From: JACMLC01 sp963817025
Lineage (GTDB): Bacteria; Acidobacteriota; Blastocatellia; Pyrinomonadales; Pyrinomonadaceae
NCBI GenBank assembly: GCA_963817025.1
Contig: CAWFML010000004.1
Span: 1,426,001 to 1,490,000, forward strand
DNA: 64,000 nt
Direction: 5' to 3'
Made by a program: the position numbers and the translations under genes. Positions 16,534 to 25,821 of this stretch are shown piece by piece; the first letter of the stretch is position 1; each line of letters opens with the position of its first letter. The notes under the pieces were generated by a model. That model was not told where the DNA came from. It saw nothing but the letters and a program-made list of their open reading frames with translations, and searched no databases.

Positions 16534-18029
16534 CAGTGTCCGTGCTCCCCCATTTCGCCTTTCATCATCTGCGTCTTGAGCGTGAAGCTGCCTTTGGTCA
16601 CAACGCGCTCGCCCAAGCTCAGGCCGCCGAGAACTTTCCTGTAGCCGTCTGTCTCGCTGCCTGCTTCCACCTCGCGCACTTCAAAAGCTCCGGGTTCGTC
16701 TTCTTTAGGAATGAACACAATCGTGCGCTCGCCTATGCGCTGAATGGCTTCCGCTTTAACCATCAACTCCTCGCCTGTGCCCGCGCCTGTCCCTGCTTGA
16801 AAGCCAACCTCGACAAACATTCCGGCCTTGAGCCGCTCGCCGGGATTTACGACTTCTATGCGAACTCGCGCCGTGCGAGTCTCTTCATTCAGTTGCGGGT
16901 CAATGTAGCTAATGCTCCCGGCCATCGCGCCGCCGCCGAGCGCGGCAGAACGCACTTCGGCGGGCGTGCCAACACGCAAGAGTCCGATTTGAGATTCGGG
17001 CACGTTAGCCACGACCCAGACGTTTGCGAGATTGGAGATGGTGAAGAGCGGTTTGCCTGCTTCTACGCCTGCGCCTGCGTTGACGACGCGCTCTGTGATA
17101 ATGCCCGGCGCAGGGGCGCGAACTGCGACCAGCGAAGTGTCATTACGATGATTGTCGCGCTCGTCTTCGGGAACCGGCGCACCCAACGCGCTCATCTCGT
17201 CGCGTATGTGCGCGACATCAACGCGCGCTGTCTCGACGGCGGCGCGTGCTTCCTGCACTTCGCGGTTCAGCGAGATATTGCTCTGAAAGTCATAATCAGC
17301 CTTTGCAGTCTTGTAAGAAGTTTCAGCAGCGATGAGGTCTTTGCCTGCGCCCGCACCAAGCTCTATCAGGCGGCGTGTGCGTTTGAGCGTCGCTTCGGCT
17401 TCATCAAGACGCGCTTTCGCTTGCAGCACGGCGACGCGGTTTTCCGCACGCAAGACGCGCTGAAGGTTACGCTCTGAAAGCTGAAACTGCGTCTCAGCCT
17501 CGTGCAGCTTGCCGTGCATCTGTGCGATCTGCGGGCTTGAGATGACGGCCAGCACACTCCCTGCGCGCACGCGGTCGCCAGGCGCGACGTTGACGCGCTC
17601 GACGCGGCCACCGACGAGCGGCGTGGCTTGTTGTGTCTGCTGCTGATTGGCTTCAACCGTGCCTGTGACTTCCAGGAGCGCGACGGCTGGACGCTGTGTG
17701 ACACCCTCTGTCTCTATTCCAGCAGCTGTTAAAGCTTCAGGCGACAGTTTCACTTCAGAGTCGCCATGCACGTCCTTTTGCTCGCCCGCTTCTACATTTG
17801 CCTTAATCGTCTCCGGGTTTTGACCGCCTCGACGCATCCATAAGAACAGCGCGAGGACAATGACGAGAGCCAGAAGAGCGACGATGCCGACAATCACTGT
17901 GTTGCGATTGATTGAAGGTCTGTGTTCACTTTTAGTAGTCGTCTCGACTTCGATTACAGACTGCTCAACGCCTTGCGTGTCTACCCGTTCGACGGCTCGC
18001 TTCACTTCCTCTGTTTCTTTTTCCGGCAT
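16533..18029 (-). CDS. czcB: RND periplasmic adaptor (membrane fusion protein), CzcB/CusB family
   Basis: Links the CzcA pump to the outer-membrane channel. An acidic cytosolic N-terminus of about 45 residues precedes one TM segment (VIVGIVALLALVIVLALFLW), then a lipoyl/barrel-sandwich half (GRVERVNVAPGDRVRAGSVL), a long alpha-hairpin (residues about 165-275, ELGAGAGKDLIAAETSYKTA), and the second lipoyl half (VRAPAPGIITERVVNAGAGV) with a beta-barrel. The extreme C-terminus is Met/His-containing (TQMMKGEMGEHGH), a possible metal-binding tail. It lies 11 bases after czcC. Confidence 0.9.
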   Translation of the reverse strand: MPEKETEEVKRAVERVDTQGVEQSVIEVETTTKSEHRPSINRNTVIVGIVALLALVIVLALFLWMRRGGQNPETIKANVEAGEQKDVHGDSEVKLSPEALTAAGIETEGVTQRPAVALLEVTGTVEANQQQTQQATPLVGGRVERVNVAPGDRVRAGSVLAVISSPQIAQMHGKLHEAETQFQLSERNLQRVLRAENRVAVLQAKARLDEAEATLKRTRRLIELGAGAGKDLIAAETSYKTAKADYDFQSNISLNREVQEARAAVETARVDVAHIRDEMSALGAPVPEDERDNHRNDTSLVAVRAPAPGIITERVVNAGAGVEAGKPLFTISNLANVWVVANVPESQIGLLRVGTPAEVRSAALGGGAMAGSISYIDPQLNEETRTARVRIEVVNPGERLKAGMFVEVGFQAGTGAGTGEELMVKAEAIQRIGERTIVFIPKEDEPGAFEVREVEAGSETDGYRKVLGGLSLGERVVTKGSFTLKTQMMKGEMGEHGH

Positions 18030-18040
18030 CTGATTGTTCC

Positions 18041-19501
18041 TTATCTGGTGAGAGCAGGGGTTTCTACGATGGGAGCGCCAATCGCTGATTGAATCTCTGC
18101 CAGCGCGCGATAGCGTTCAGCCAACGTCTCCGTGAAATCTCGTTGCGAGTCCACCAAACGGCGTTGCTCGTTGATAAGATCGGTAATGCTGAACTGGCCC
18201 AGTTCGTAAGCTGCGCGGATGACGCGGATATTGTCGTTCGAGCGCGCAATCACGCCTTGCTCAAAAGTGAAGAGCGCCGCTTGCGCCGCTTCGTAGCGGG
18301 CATAGGCGCTCGCCACCTCGCTACGCACGACTTGCTCTGCAACCTCGCGGCGCGTGCGCGCCTGCGTGATTGTGACTTTAGCCTCTTCCTGCGCGCCCTG
18401 ATTGCGATTAAAGATCGGAAGGCCAACGGAAACGCCGAATGTGAGCAACCTGTCTTTGTCGCGCAACACGCCGACTGGCGTATCATCGAAAGCAGAGCGG
18501 CTGAGCGTATACCGGGTGAAGGCCGTCACCTCTGGCGCGCTTTGCGCTCGCGCAAGACGAAAGCCAGCCTGCGCCACTTCTTCCGTCAAACGTGCAAGGC
18601 GCAGGTCTGGGCGTGTGCGTAAAGCAATCTCCACTGCGGCTTCCAGCGTAGCGGGCGGTTGCGGCAGGCCGGGCGTCTGAATCTCCTCGCGCAGGCGCAG
18701 AGGCTCATCCGTTGGGACACCTGCCAGACTTTTTATTCGCAAGAGCGAGACGCGCAGGCGGCCTTCGACGAGCGCACGGCGCGAGCGCAGGCGTTCGACT
18801 TCCGCGCGCAGCAGATTGAGTTCAATCGGAGCAGTCTCGCCTTCATTGACACGCGCCTGAATGACCACCACTGTTTTCAGGTCGAGATTGGTTAAGCCCT
18901 CAGTGATTTCCAGTTCGCGCAATGCTGCTAATGCTTCAGCGTATAGGCTCAAGACTTCGCCCGCCAGCCGCCGCTCGCGTTCTGCGACTTCGGCCTCTAC
19001 AGCTTCCAGCTCCGCCTGTGCGAGTTCGATTCGTCGCCGTCTCTGACCGCCCAACTCAAGCGGCAGCGAGACGCCCACACTCGTCTCGCTCTCACCCGCA
19101 GAGCCTGTCACACGCCCTGTTGTCTGCTCAAAATCAATCGTCGGATTCGGCCTGAGCTTCGCCTGCCTCGTACGCGCGCGGGCGCGCTCAATCTCAAGCC
19201 GCGCGGCAGCCAGTTCACCATTAGAGGCAAGCGCGCGGCGCACGATGTCAACGGAAGAGACACCCTGCACCGGGTCGAAATAAATCGCTCTCGAAGGACT
19301 GACCTTTTGATTCTCCGGTATGTTAAGCGTGCCCTGCGTTGATTCGGAAAAGGTAAGGCGCGTTGCGACCTCGACCTGCACCGGCGCGCTCTCGCGCGGA
19401 GGGTTTTGGGCCACAGTCGCCACGGATGCTGCTTCTATCAGGAGCATCGAAAGAAGGAGCGCGCAGGCGAGGTCAGTCGCCGCTCGTTTAATAAACTGCA
19501 T
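18041..19501 (-). CDS. czcC: outer-membrane efflux protein, TolC/CzcC family
   Basis: Outer-membrane channel of the metal efflux complex. I use the ATG at 19501, which has AAGGA upstream and starts a signal peptide (FIKRAATDLACALLLSMLLIEAASVATVAQ); the frame is open for 45 more codons upstream without family-like sequence. Two OEP repeats of long helices are visible (ELAAARLEIERARARTRQAK and, about 220 residues later, PDLRLARLTEEVAQAGFRLA), with GVSLPLELGGQRRRRIELAQ and GVSVGLPIFNRNQGAQEEAK as the paired beta-strand segments. It is the first of the three efflux genes in transcription order. Confidence 0.9.
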   Translation of the reverse strand: MQFIKRAATDLACALLLSMLLIEAASVATVAQNPPRESAPVQVEVATRLTFSESTQGTLNIPENQKVSPSRAIYFDPVQGVSSVDIVRRALASNGELAAARLEIERARARTRQAKLRPNPTIDFEQTTGRVTGSAGESETSVGVSLPLELGGQRRRRIELAQAELEAVEAEVAERERRLAGEVLSLYAEALAALRELEITEGLTNLDLKTVVVIQARVNEGETAPIELNLLRAEVERLRSRRALVEGRLRVSLLRIKSLAGVPTDEPLRLREEIQTPGLPQPPATLEAAVEIALRTRPDLRLARLTEEVAQAGFRLARAQSAPEVTAFTRYTLSRSAFDDTPVGVLRDKDRLLTFGVSVGLPIFNRNQGAQEEAKVTITQARTRREVAEQVVRSEVASAYARYEAAQAALFTFEQGVIARSNDNIRVIRAAYELGQFSITDLINEQRRLVDSQRDFTETLAERYRALAEIQSAIGAPIVETPALTR

Positions 19502-19666
19502 CGTCAATCCTTTTCGGAAATGTAATAAAGCCCGCTCTCCCGTATGCCTTTGCAGGACACTTCGGGTAACGCAGGTGTTTGTCGCTGTCTTTGCGCTTAA
19601 GCGTGCAGGCGCATACGCGCACACGCTATCCGGCAATGAGCAGTCTTAACTTGATGTTGAAAAGAA

Positions 19667-20092
19667 TTAGGCGAAGCGTGGAGGGTGATAAGTGCTCTGG
19701 AGTGTTGGCGACGGAAGGGTGTCTGTCTCGGCAGGAGCACGCGGCGACTTCGTTTCCGAATTACCGATGTTGGCAAAGCTCAGGCCCGGCAAAACATGCG
19801 CGCAGCAGCAGAAGCAATCCTCTTCATGCGGCGCGTCCCGTTCAGATTGCCTGTCTTGATGAGAACTTTCAGAGGAGCTAATAACCGCGCCTGCGTTTTT
19901 ATTAACGTCACTGGTATCAATGGTGCTGATTCTCATTTGCAGAGATAGATTGCCTATCTCTTCGCCGCCGCAAAAATACTGGGGAAGCATAATGTCTGCG
20001 CCCGTATAAATCAGAAAGAACACGGCAACGACACGCACCAGCCGATTGCGTCTTCTCCTGATCGAATTAAGGCTCAAAGCTTCTCTCATCAT
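19667..20092 (-). CDS. small secreted or anchored protein with CxCCC motif, head of efflux operon
   Basis: About 141 residues from the ATG at 20092, which has AGGA 4 bases upstream. A basic N-terminus (RRRRNRLVR) precedes one hydrophobic segment (VVAVFFLIYTGADIMLPQYF), after which the rest is probably periplasmic. Residues EEDCFCCCAHVLPG form a Cys/His cluster that could bind metal, and a further CGG lies just after the membrane segment. No family is recognised with certainty. Because it sits 165 bases upstream of czcC on the same strand, a periplasmic metal-binding or sensing role for the efflux system is a reasonable inference. Confidence 0.6.
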   Translation of the reverse strand: MMREALSLNSIRRRRNRLVRVVAVFFLIYTGADIMLPQYFCGGEEIGNLSLQMRISTIDTSDVNKNAGAVISSSESSHQDRQSERDAPHEEDCFCCCAHVLPGLSFANIGNSETKSPRAPAETDTLPSPTLQSTYHPPRFA

Positions 20093-20367
20093 CGAATCCT
20101 GTCTTTCGGGTTGTAGCACAGCCCGGAAAGAGCCGTCAAATTAACTTCAAGTGCGGGCGACTTTGCCATAGAAGTTGAGTTTACACAAAAGAGGTTATCT
20201 ACTGGCGGCAGTCGCCTGGAGTGAGATTGAAGCTTGGATGAAAGGCACAAGATCGTGATATTGTCCCTGCGATAGGGGCTGCGATCTCCGAATTAAGGAG
20301 TCAGCGAAAAAGCGGGTTAAGTTTTTTTGAAATTCACAGGTTAGAACAAATAGATAAGAGTTGAGTA

Positions 20368-20895
20368 ATGCCTTCTGGAAAAACGCACGATGCAATCACT
20401 TTTATTTTAGCCGCGCCGACTTTCGTGGCCGCGTGGGGTGTGTCCGGCAGCATCGCGCTGGCGACGGTCACGACCTGCGCGATGCTGTTCGGCGGGCTGA
20501 TGTTCGGGCCTGATCTGGATATTCTGTCGCGGCAGTATACGCGGTGGGGCATCTTTCGTTTCCTGTGGCTGCCGTACCGGATGCTCTTTAGCCATCGCTC
20601 AAGATGGTCGCACGGCATCATCTTCGGCACGTTGATTCGCGTTATCTACTTCGCGCTGGTGATAGCGCTCGTTGTCGCGGCGGCAGTCTTCCTGCGCGCG
20701 ACGCTCGCGGGCGGTGCGCCGCCTAACTTGAGCGAGATCGTCGAAGCATGGCGCGCGATTGAAACAGGCATCAGCCAGATTGTCGGCAAGCATGCAGCGT
20801 GGGCTACATTCGCCGGACTCTGGTGGGGCGCGGCCAGTCACACCCTCACGGATGTCGCATGGTCTGTCCTGCGTAAAAGCTCTGAGATTTTTTAA
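20368..20895 (+). CDS. DUF2227-type predicted metal-binding membrane protein
   Basis: A 175-residue protein with SGKTHDAITF at the start, two hydrophobic segments, GPDLDILSRQYTRWG and FSHRSRWSHGIIFGT, and a C-terminal ASHTLTDVAWS. The spaced His/Asp motifs (TH, PDLD, SHRSRWSHG, SHTLTD) match the DUF2227 family of putative metal-binding proteins common in cyanobacteria. The biochemical role is unknown; the His/Asp set looks like a hydrolase metal site within a membrane. Its stop falls inside the left edge of a hairpin repeat that separates it from the convergent gene. Confidence 0.75.
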   Translation: MPSGKTHDAITFILAAPTFVAAWGVSGSIALATVTTCAMLFGGLMFGPDLDILSRQYTRWGIFRFLWLPYRMLFSHRSRWSHGIIFGTLIRVIYFALVIALVVAAAVFLRATLAGGAPPNLSEIVEAWRAIETGISQIVGKHAAWATFAGLWWGAASHTLTDVAWSVLRKSSEIF

Positions 20896-20977
20896 GAGCA
20901 GTGACGAGTGATAAGTGACGAGTGACGAGCTTAGAAACGATTTCTTGCTTGTCACTTGTCACTCGTCACTGCTCTTA
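20894..20977. repeat. GTGACGA-heptamer hairpin, likely bidirectional terminator
   Basis: Two long arms built of the 7-base word GTGACGA/GTGACAA and its complement (about 37 and 31 bases) with a short central loop. It fills the whole gap between two convergent genes and even includes both stop codons, so it could terminate transcription from both sides. The same word family recurs at 52446-52527 and 55218-55322. Confidence 0.75.
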
Positions 20978-21250
20978 CGCTCTCTTTCCGGCAATCATCC
21001 GGTAAACGGCAAGTAGGATGACTGCGCCGACGACGGCAAAGGCCATGCGTATGAGAAAGCCTCTATCGCCAAAGCGCCCCGTTTCTCCGGCGATGCCGAG
21101 CACCTGCGCCAGAAAACCGCCGACGACCGCTCCCGCAATGCCAATCAGCATCGTGACGACGCATCCGCCGGGGTCTTTGCCCGGCATCAGCAGCTTGGCA
21201 ATCACTCCCGCAATCAGGCCAAAGACGATCCACGCAATCAAGTTGTACAT
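20975..21250 (-). CDS. GlsB/YeaQ/YmgE family stress-response membrane protein
   Basis: A 91-residue protein with three hydrophobic helices and the family hallmark GLIAGVIAKLLMPGKDPGG in the first third, followed by a Gly-zipper segment (TMLIGIAGAVVGGFLAQVLG). Members are often called transglycosylase-associated proteins and are induced by acid or envelope stress; their molecular function is not settled. The start at 21250 has AGAGAGG upstream. The stop lies in the hairpin shared with the convergent gene. Confidence 0.88.
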   Translation of the reverse strand: MYNLIAWIVFGLIAGVIAKLLMPGKDPGGCVVTMLIGIAGAVVGGFLAQVLGIAGETGRFGDRGFLIRMAFAVVGAVILLAVYRMIAGKRA

Positions 21251-21290
21251 AACAACCTCTCTTCTTTAGTAACTGGCGATTTTCAAACGA

Positions 21291-21457
21291 GTCGGAACCG
21301 CCTGCGGTAGCGGGCGGGAAGAGCAAGGCAGAAGGATGAAGGATGAAGGATGAAGAGAATGCTATTCAGAGATGAATGCTTCAAGCTTGAACAGCATGCC
21401 TTTCATCCTTCCGCCTCTCTAACTTGCTCTCGCCCCGCTACCGCAGGCGGTTCCGAC
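21291..21457. repeat. 167-bp palindromic element with GGATGAA heptamers and GTCGGAACCGCC ends
   Basis: The element begins GTCGGAACCGCCTGCGGTAG and ends with the reverse complement; inside the ends come GAGCAAGG and three tandem GGATGAA words, mirrored on the other side. The loop contains GCTATTCA...TTCAAGCTTGAA. Related copies with the same loop and heptamers, but partial ends, occur at 27461-27610 and 47532-47655. The size and near-symmetrical ends resemble a MITE or large REP-like element. Confidence 0.75.
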
Positions 21458-21532
21458 CTGACACCTCGATTTTACAGGGGATTCTAGGCAGCTCGGATTC
21501 TACGGGTGGCATTGATGAGTGTCAACGAGTTT

Positions 21533-22741
21533 TCAATGGCCGGAGCGCGCCTGTGCCAGACGATACGCCTGACGGCGCACGGCTTCAGAGACGTTGCGGT
21601 TCTGCGAGATGTTCTGTAAGTCTTTGGCGCGGATGCGCGGCAGGATGCTAATCGCCGTCGGCAGCGGCGTGCGCGGGTTGCGCGCGAGATTGTGGATAAT
21701 CGTATACGAGCGCGCCCATGCGCGGTTCATGGCGATGAGACGCAGGACTTCATCCGAGACCGTACGCATCGCGGAGATGTTTTCGACTTCCTGATCCGTG
21801 ACGCGCTGATTGTGTATCACAGCCACAGACACGACCTTGTTCGAGTCGCGTATGAGAATGGAGCGCGCTTCGCGGTCGCCCTTCATCGCCAGCTTGAGGC
21901 GATCCTTGACCGTCATCATGATGATGCGGCGGATCAGCGAGATGCGTTCGGGCGTGGTGTCGCCTTCTCTGGTGGCTTCGCCGATGATGCGCTCGGCATT
22001 GGCGATGCGCTGCTCATAACTCTCGTCGAAAAACTCTTCGATGCGCTCCATCAGCAGCCATGAATCATCTACGTCCACGTCGGAGACTTCGATGTGCTCT
22101 GCGATGAGCCATGCATCCTCAAGGGTGATGCCGTCAGCCGCGCCGAGGGATTCCGCGCTCTCCATAAATTCGGCGGCGGCGGTCTTCCCTTGTGCGCGTA
22201 ATTCTCCGGCGATCTGCTGTGCGCCGCGTTCCTTCTCAAAAAACTCGCGCCGCGTCTCGCTCGCCCTGCGTTCGGCTTCAGGCGTGCGCGAAGGATTGTT
22301 GATGACCGCTTCGATGATGGCGGGAGCGCGAATCAGGCGCTGCTGGTTGACTGTGATGAGTTCGAGGAGCGCGCCGTCTTCGGTCGCAGCGGCAAGCTGC
22401 GCGATGGCTTCGTCGGGCGTGCTCTTGTTGAGCGTGACGGCCTCGTGAATCTCTCGCCCCGCATCCGTGCGCGCGGCCAGATAGCCGAGCACCGTCGGCG
22501 CAGTCTCTGCATCACGCGCGACGACGAGCAGCGAATCCGCTTCCTGCGAGGTCAGTGTCGAGTCAGCCGCCTCGGCCACTTCAGCCTGCGTGCTGGCGCG
22601 CAAAGAGACAAGGGCTTCCAGCAAATCCGCCTGCGGCAGCGGCAGCAGCCCGCGCGCCGCAGCCATCTGCGCCGCCTGCGGAGCCGTGCCCGCGACGATG
22701 GCTTGCACCAGAGGATTCGTGGATGTGACGTTGGCGCTCAT
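21533..22741 (-). CDS. hypothetical helical-repeat (HEAT/DUF2336-like) protein
   Basis: About 402 residues from the ATG at 22741. The protein is nearly all helical, with repeated patterns of NP/NxxTP followed by a helix (VTLNKSTPDEAIAQLAA, AVINNPSRTPEAERRA, HNLARNPRTPLPTAISILPR, SQNRNVSEAVRRQAYRLA), reminiscent of HEAT or leucine-rich-variant repeats. There is no signal peptide and no catalytic motif. The acidic central region (VSDVDVDDSWLLMERIEEFF) is distinctive. A shorter related-looking protein is at 35606. The function is unknown; a scaffold or regulatory role is plausible. It lies 162 bases downstream of secA on the same strand. Confidence 0.7.
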   Translation of the reverse strand: MSANVTSTNPLVQAIVAGTAPQAAQMAAARGLLPLPQADLLEALVSLRASTQAEVAEAADSTLTSQEADSLLVVARDAETAPTVLGYLAARTDAGREIHEAVTLNKSTPDEAIAQLAAATEDGALLELITVNQQRLIRAPAIIEAVINNPSRTPEAERRASETRREFFEKERGAQQIAGELRAQGKTAAAEFMESAESLGAADGITLEDAWLIAEHIEVSDVDVDDSWLLMERIEEFFDESYEQRIANAERIIGEATREGDTTPERISLIRRIIMMTVKDRLKLAMKGDREARSILIRDSNKVVSVAVIHNQRVTDQEVENISAMRTVSDEVLRLIAMNRAWARSYTIIHNLARNPRTPLPTAISILPRIRAKDLQNISQNRNVSEAVRRQAYRLAQARSGH

Positions 22742-22902
22742 GAAATTAAGCCGTCGTGAGACAGCAACAACAGGGGAAGACGAATCACTAAATCGCACAA
22801 AAGCTGAGCAGGAAAACAGCACACAGCGACGCTCGCCGGAAGAGCCGGGCATTCGAGGAATTGTGGCTTATCATATCAGTCTCTTGAGAAATGCTGCGGC
22901 GG

Positions 22903-25677
22903 TTATTGCGCGCCGCAGCATTTCTTATATTTCTTGCTGGAACCGCACGGGCATGGGTCGTTGCGCCCGACCTTCGGCTGGTCGCGCGTGATGGTTTTGA
23001 CCTTGCCTGCCTCTTCGCCTGCGGCTGCCGCTCCCTGATTCGGCCCTGTGAACTGAAGTTGCGACGGGCGGCGAAGCGGTCGTCGCTGCTGCAATCTTTC
23101 GGGCGGCTCTTCGGTCACGACCTGTAGATTGAAGAGCGAGCGAATGGTCGTCGTGTCAATGCGGTCGAGCATCTCCTGAAAAAGATCGAAAGACTGTTTC
23201 TTGTATTCGACCAAAGGGTCTTTCTGCCCGTAGCCGACAAGGCCGATGCCCTGCTTCAGGTGGTCAATCGAGAGCAGGTGGTCTTTCCACTGCGCGTCAA
23301 TGATATTGAGCATGATGATGCGCTCGTATGTACGCATCGCCTCGGCTCCGATCTGCGCTTCCTTCTCTGCATACTTGGCCTTGAGCTTTTCCCAAATCTG
23401 CCCTTCGAGTTCTTCCGAAATAGCGTTCTGGAAATCAAGCCCTTCGGCGTCGGCGTCGAAATCGTAGACGGAATAGAGTTGTATCTTGTAGTTCTCGACA
23501 TCCCAGTCGTCAATCGCCGCCGCAGGGTTGATGTACTGCTTGGTCAAATCCGCCAGAAGGTCGCGCGCCACGCCCGTCTCGCCCAAGAGGTATTCTCTCT
23601 GATCCGGTTCTTCCATCAACTGGCGACGCAGGCCGTAGATGGTTTCGCGCTGCTTGTTCATCACATCGTCGTACTCAAGCAGGTGTTTGCGTGATTCAAA
23701 GTTGCGGCCTTCGACAGACTTTTGCGCGCCCTCTATGCGCTTGGAAACCATCTTGGATTCGATGGCGACGCCTTTCTCCATCCCTAAGCGTTGCATCAGG
23801 GCTTTGACTTTGTCGCCCGCGAAGATACGCATCAAATCATCTTCGAGAGAGAGAAAGAAGCGCGAAGAGCCGGGGTCGCCCTGACGGCCTGCGCGCCCGC
23901 GCAACTGGTTATCAATCCGGCGCGACTCGTGCCGCTCTGTGCCGATGATGTGCAGCCCGCCGAGGCTGACGACTTCTTTGTGCTCGTCTTCGACAATCTG
24001 TTTGGCTTGCTTGAGAGCCTCTTCCCATTGCTCTTCGTTCGCCTCGTCCGGGTCTATCTCTTCGCGCTTCAAAAATTCGCGCGCCATGAATTCGGGATTG
24101 CCGCCTAAGAGAATGTCAGTTCCGCGCCCCGCCATGTTAGTCGCAATGGTGACTGCGCCTTTGCGGCCCGCCTGCGCGACGATCTCAGCCTCGCGCTCGT
24201 GATACTTCGCATTCAGAACATTATGCGGGATGCCGTCCTTTAGCAGGCGACGCGCAATCAGCTCGGAGTTTTCGACCGAGACCGTGCCGACGAGCGTCGG
24301 CTGGCCGTTCTCGTAACATTCCTTAATCTCTTCGACCACCGCGTCCCATTTTTCGGGCAGCGTGCGATAGATCATGTCCGAATGATCCTTGCGAACCATG
24401 TCCATGTTGGTCGGGATGACTACGACATCGAGTTTGTATGTCGAATGAAACTCTGAGGCTTCCGTCTCGGCAGTGCCCGTCATGCCGGAAAGTTTTTCGT
24501 AGAGACGAAAATAGTTTTGCAGCGTGATGGTCGCTAAGGTCTGATTCTCTTTCTCGATCTTGACGCCCTCTTTGGCTTCGACGGCCTGATGGAGACCATC
24601 TGACCAGCGACGCCCCTTCATCAAGCGGCCCGTGAAGTCGTCAACGATGATGACCTCGCCGTCCTGCACGACGTATTGATGGTCTAGCCTGTAAAGCGTG
24701 TGCGCCTTCATAGCCTGCTCGACGCAGTGCAGCATCTCCATGTTCAACGGGTCGTAAAGATTGCCGACGCCCAGAAGTCTCTCGGCCCTGTCCACGCCCT
24801 CTTCCGTGAGGACTGCCGTGTGCTGCTTTTCGTCAACCAGATAATCGCCCGTGGTCTTGCCTGTCGTTTCATCCTTCTGGCCCTTGCGTAGCTGCGGGAT
24901 GATGGCATCGGCTTTGTAATACTTGTCTGTCGCTTCATCCGACGCGCCGGAGATGATGAGCGGCGTTCTGGCTTCGTCAATCAGGATGGAATCCACCTCG
25001 TCCACGACGGCGAAGTAGTGGCCGCGCTGGACGCAGGTCGCAAGATCAAACTTCATGTTGTCGCGCAGGTAATCAAAGCCGAACTCGTTGTTCGTGCCGT
25101 AGGTGATGTCCGCCGCATAGGCCGCCTGCCGCTCAAAGTCGTCCATGTCGTTCTGTATGCAGCCGACTTCGAGACCGAGGAAGCGGTGAATCTGGCCCAT
25201 CCACTCGGCATCGCGCGAGGCCAGATAATCGTTGACCGTGATGACGTGAACGCCGCCGCGCCCCGTCAGGGCGTTGAGATAAGAGGGCAAGGTGGCGACG
25301 AGCGTTTTACCTTCGCCCGTTCGCATCTCTGCGATCTTGCCTTCGTGCAGGACGAGGCCGCCGATCATCTGCACGTCGAAGTGTCGCATGCCGGTCGAGC
25401 GCACAGACGCTTCTCTGACGGTGGCAAAAGCTTCGGGCAGGATTTCATCCAGAGCCACACGCTCGCGCCGTTTGAGGTCTTCGGGGTCGCGCGCCTCTGC
25501 GGCGGCTCGCGCGACTTTTTCTTTAAACTCTACGGTGCGCGCTCTTAATTCGTCGTCGGAGAGCTTTTTGACGGACGGCTCTAGCTCGTTGATGCGAGCG
25601 ATGATTGGTTGAATGCTTTTCAGGTAGCGTTGATTGCTGCTGCCGAAAACTTTGGTCAAAAACTTATCGAATCCCAT
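22903..25677 (-). CDS. secA: preprotein translocase ATPase SecA
   Basis: The cytosolic motor that drives proteins through SecYEG. At 924 residues it is full length. Visible are the Walker A MRTGEGKTLVATLPSYLNAL, the DEAD-type VVDEVDSILIDEARTPL, the preprotein cross-linking region, NMAGRGTDILLGG, the second motor motif QLRGRAGRQGDPGSS, the helical scaffold with MLNIIDAQWKDHLLSIDHL, and the C-terminal zinc motif GRNDPCPCGSSKKYKKCC. It is the first gene of its strand run; the helical-repeat gene follows. Confidence 0.97.
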   Translation of the reverse strand: MGFDKFLTKVFGSSNQRYLKSIQPIIARINELEPSVKKLSDDELRARTVEFKEKVARAAAEARDPEDLKRRERVALDEILPEAFATVREASVRSTGMRHFDVQMIGGLVLHEGKIAEMRTGEGKTLVATLPSYLNALTGRGGVHVITVNDYLASRDAEWMGQIHRFLGLEVGCIQNDMDDFERQAAYAADITYGTNNEFGFDYLRDNMKFDLATCVQRGHYFAVVDEVDSILIDEARTPLIISGASDEATDKYYKADAIIPQLRKGQKDETTGKTTGDYLVDEKQHTAVLTEEGVDRAERLLGVGNLYDPLNMEMLHCVEQAMKAHTLYRLDHQYVVQDGEVIIVDDFTGRLMKGRRWSDGLHQAVEAKEGVKIEKENQTLATITLQNYFRLYEKLSGMTGTAETEASEFHSTYKLDVVVIPTNMDMVRKDHSDMIYRTLPEKWDAVVEEIKECYENGQPTLVGTVSVENSELIARRLLKDGIPHNVLNAKYHEREAEIVAQAGRKGAVTIATNMAGRGTDILLGGNPEFMAREFLKREEIDPDEANEEQWEEALKQAKQIVEDEHKEVVSLGGLHIIGTERHESRRIDNQLRGRAGRQGDPGSSRFFLSLEDDLMRIFAGDKVKALMQRLGMEKGVAIESKMVSKRIEGAQKSVEGRNFESRKHLLEYDDVMNKQRETIYGLRRQLMEEPDQREYLLGETGVARDLLADLTKQYINPAAAIDDWDVENYKIQLYSVYDFDADAEGLDFQNAISEELEGQIWEKLKAKYAEKEAQIGAEAMRTYERIIMLNIIDAQWKDHLLSIDHLKQGIGLVGYGQKDPLVEYKKQSFDLFQEMLDRIDTTTIRSLFNLQVVTEEPPERLQQRRPLRRPSQLQFTGPNQGAAAAGEEAGKVKTITRDQPKVGRNDPCPCGSSKKYKKCCGAQ

Positions 25678-25821
25678 AATCTTTTCCTATCGAAAACGCG
25701 CCTTAGCGCACAGGTTAAAAGCGTATGCAGACGCACTTCTGCGCGTAACAGATGATTTTAATGGAGCTATGATAGCAGAGGCAAGCGAGTGCCGTTTAGA
25801 AGGTGTGCGTTTCCGGGGTCT

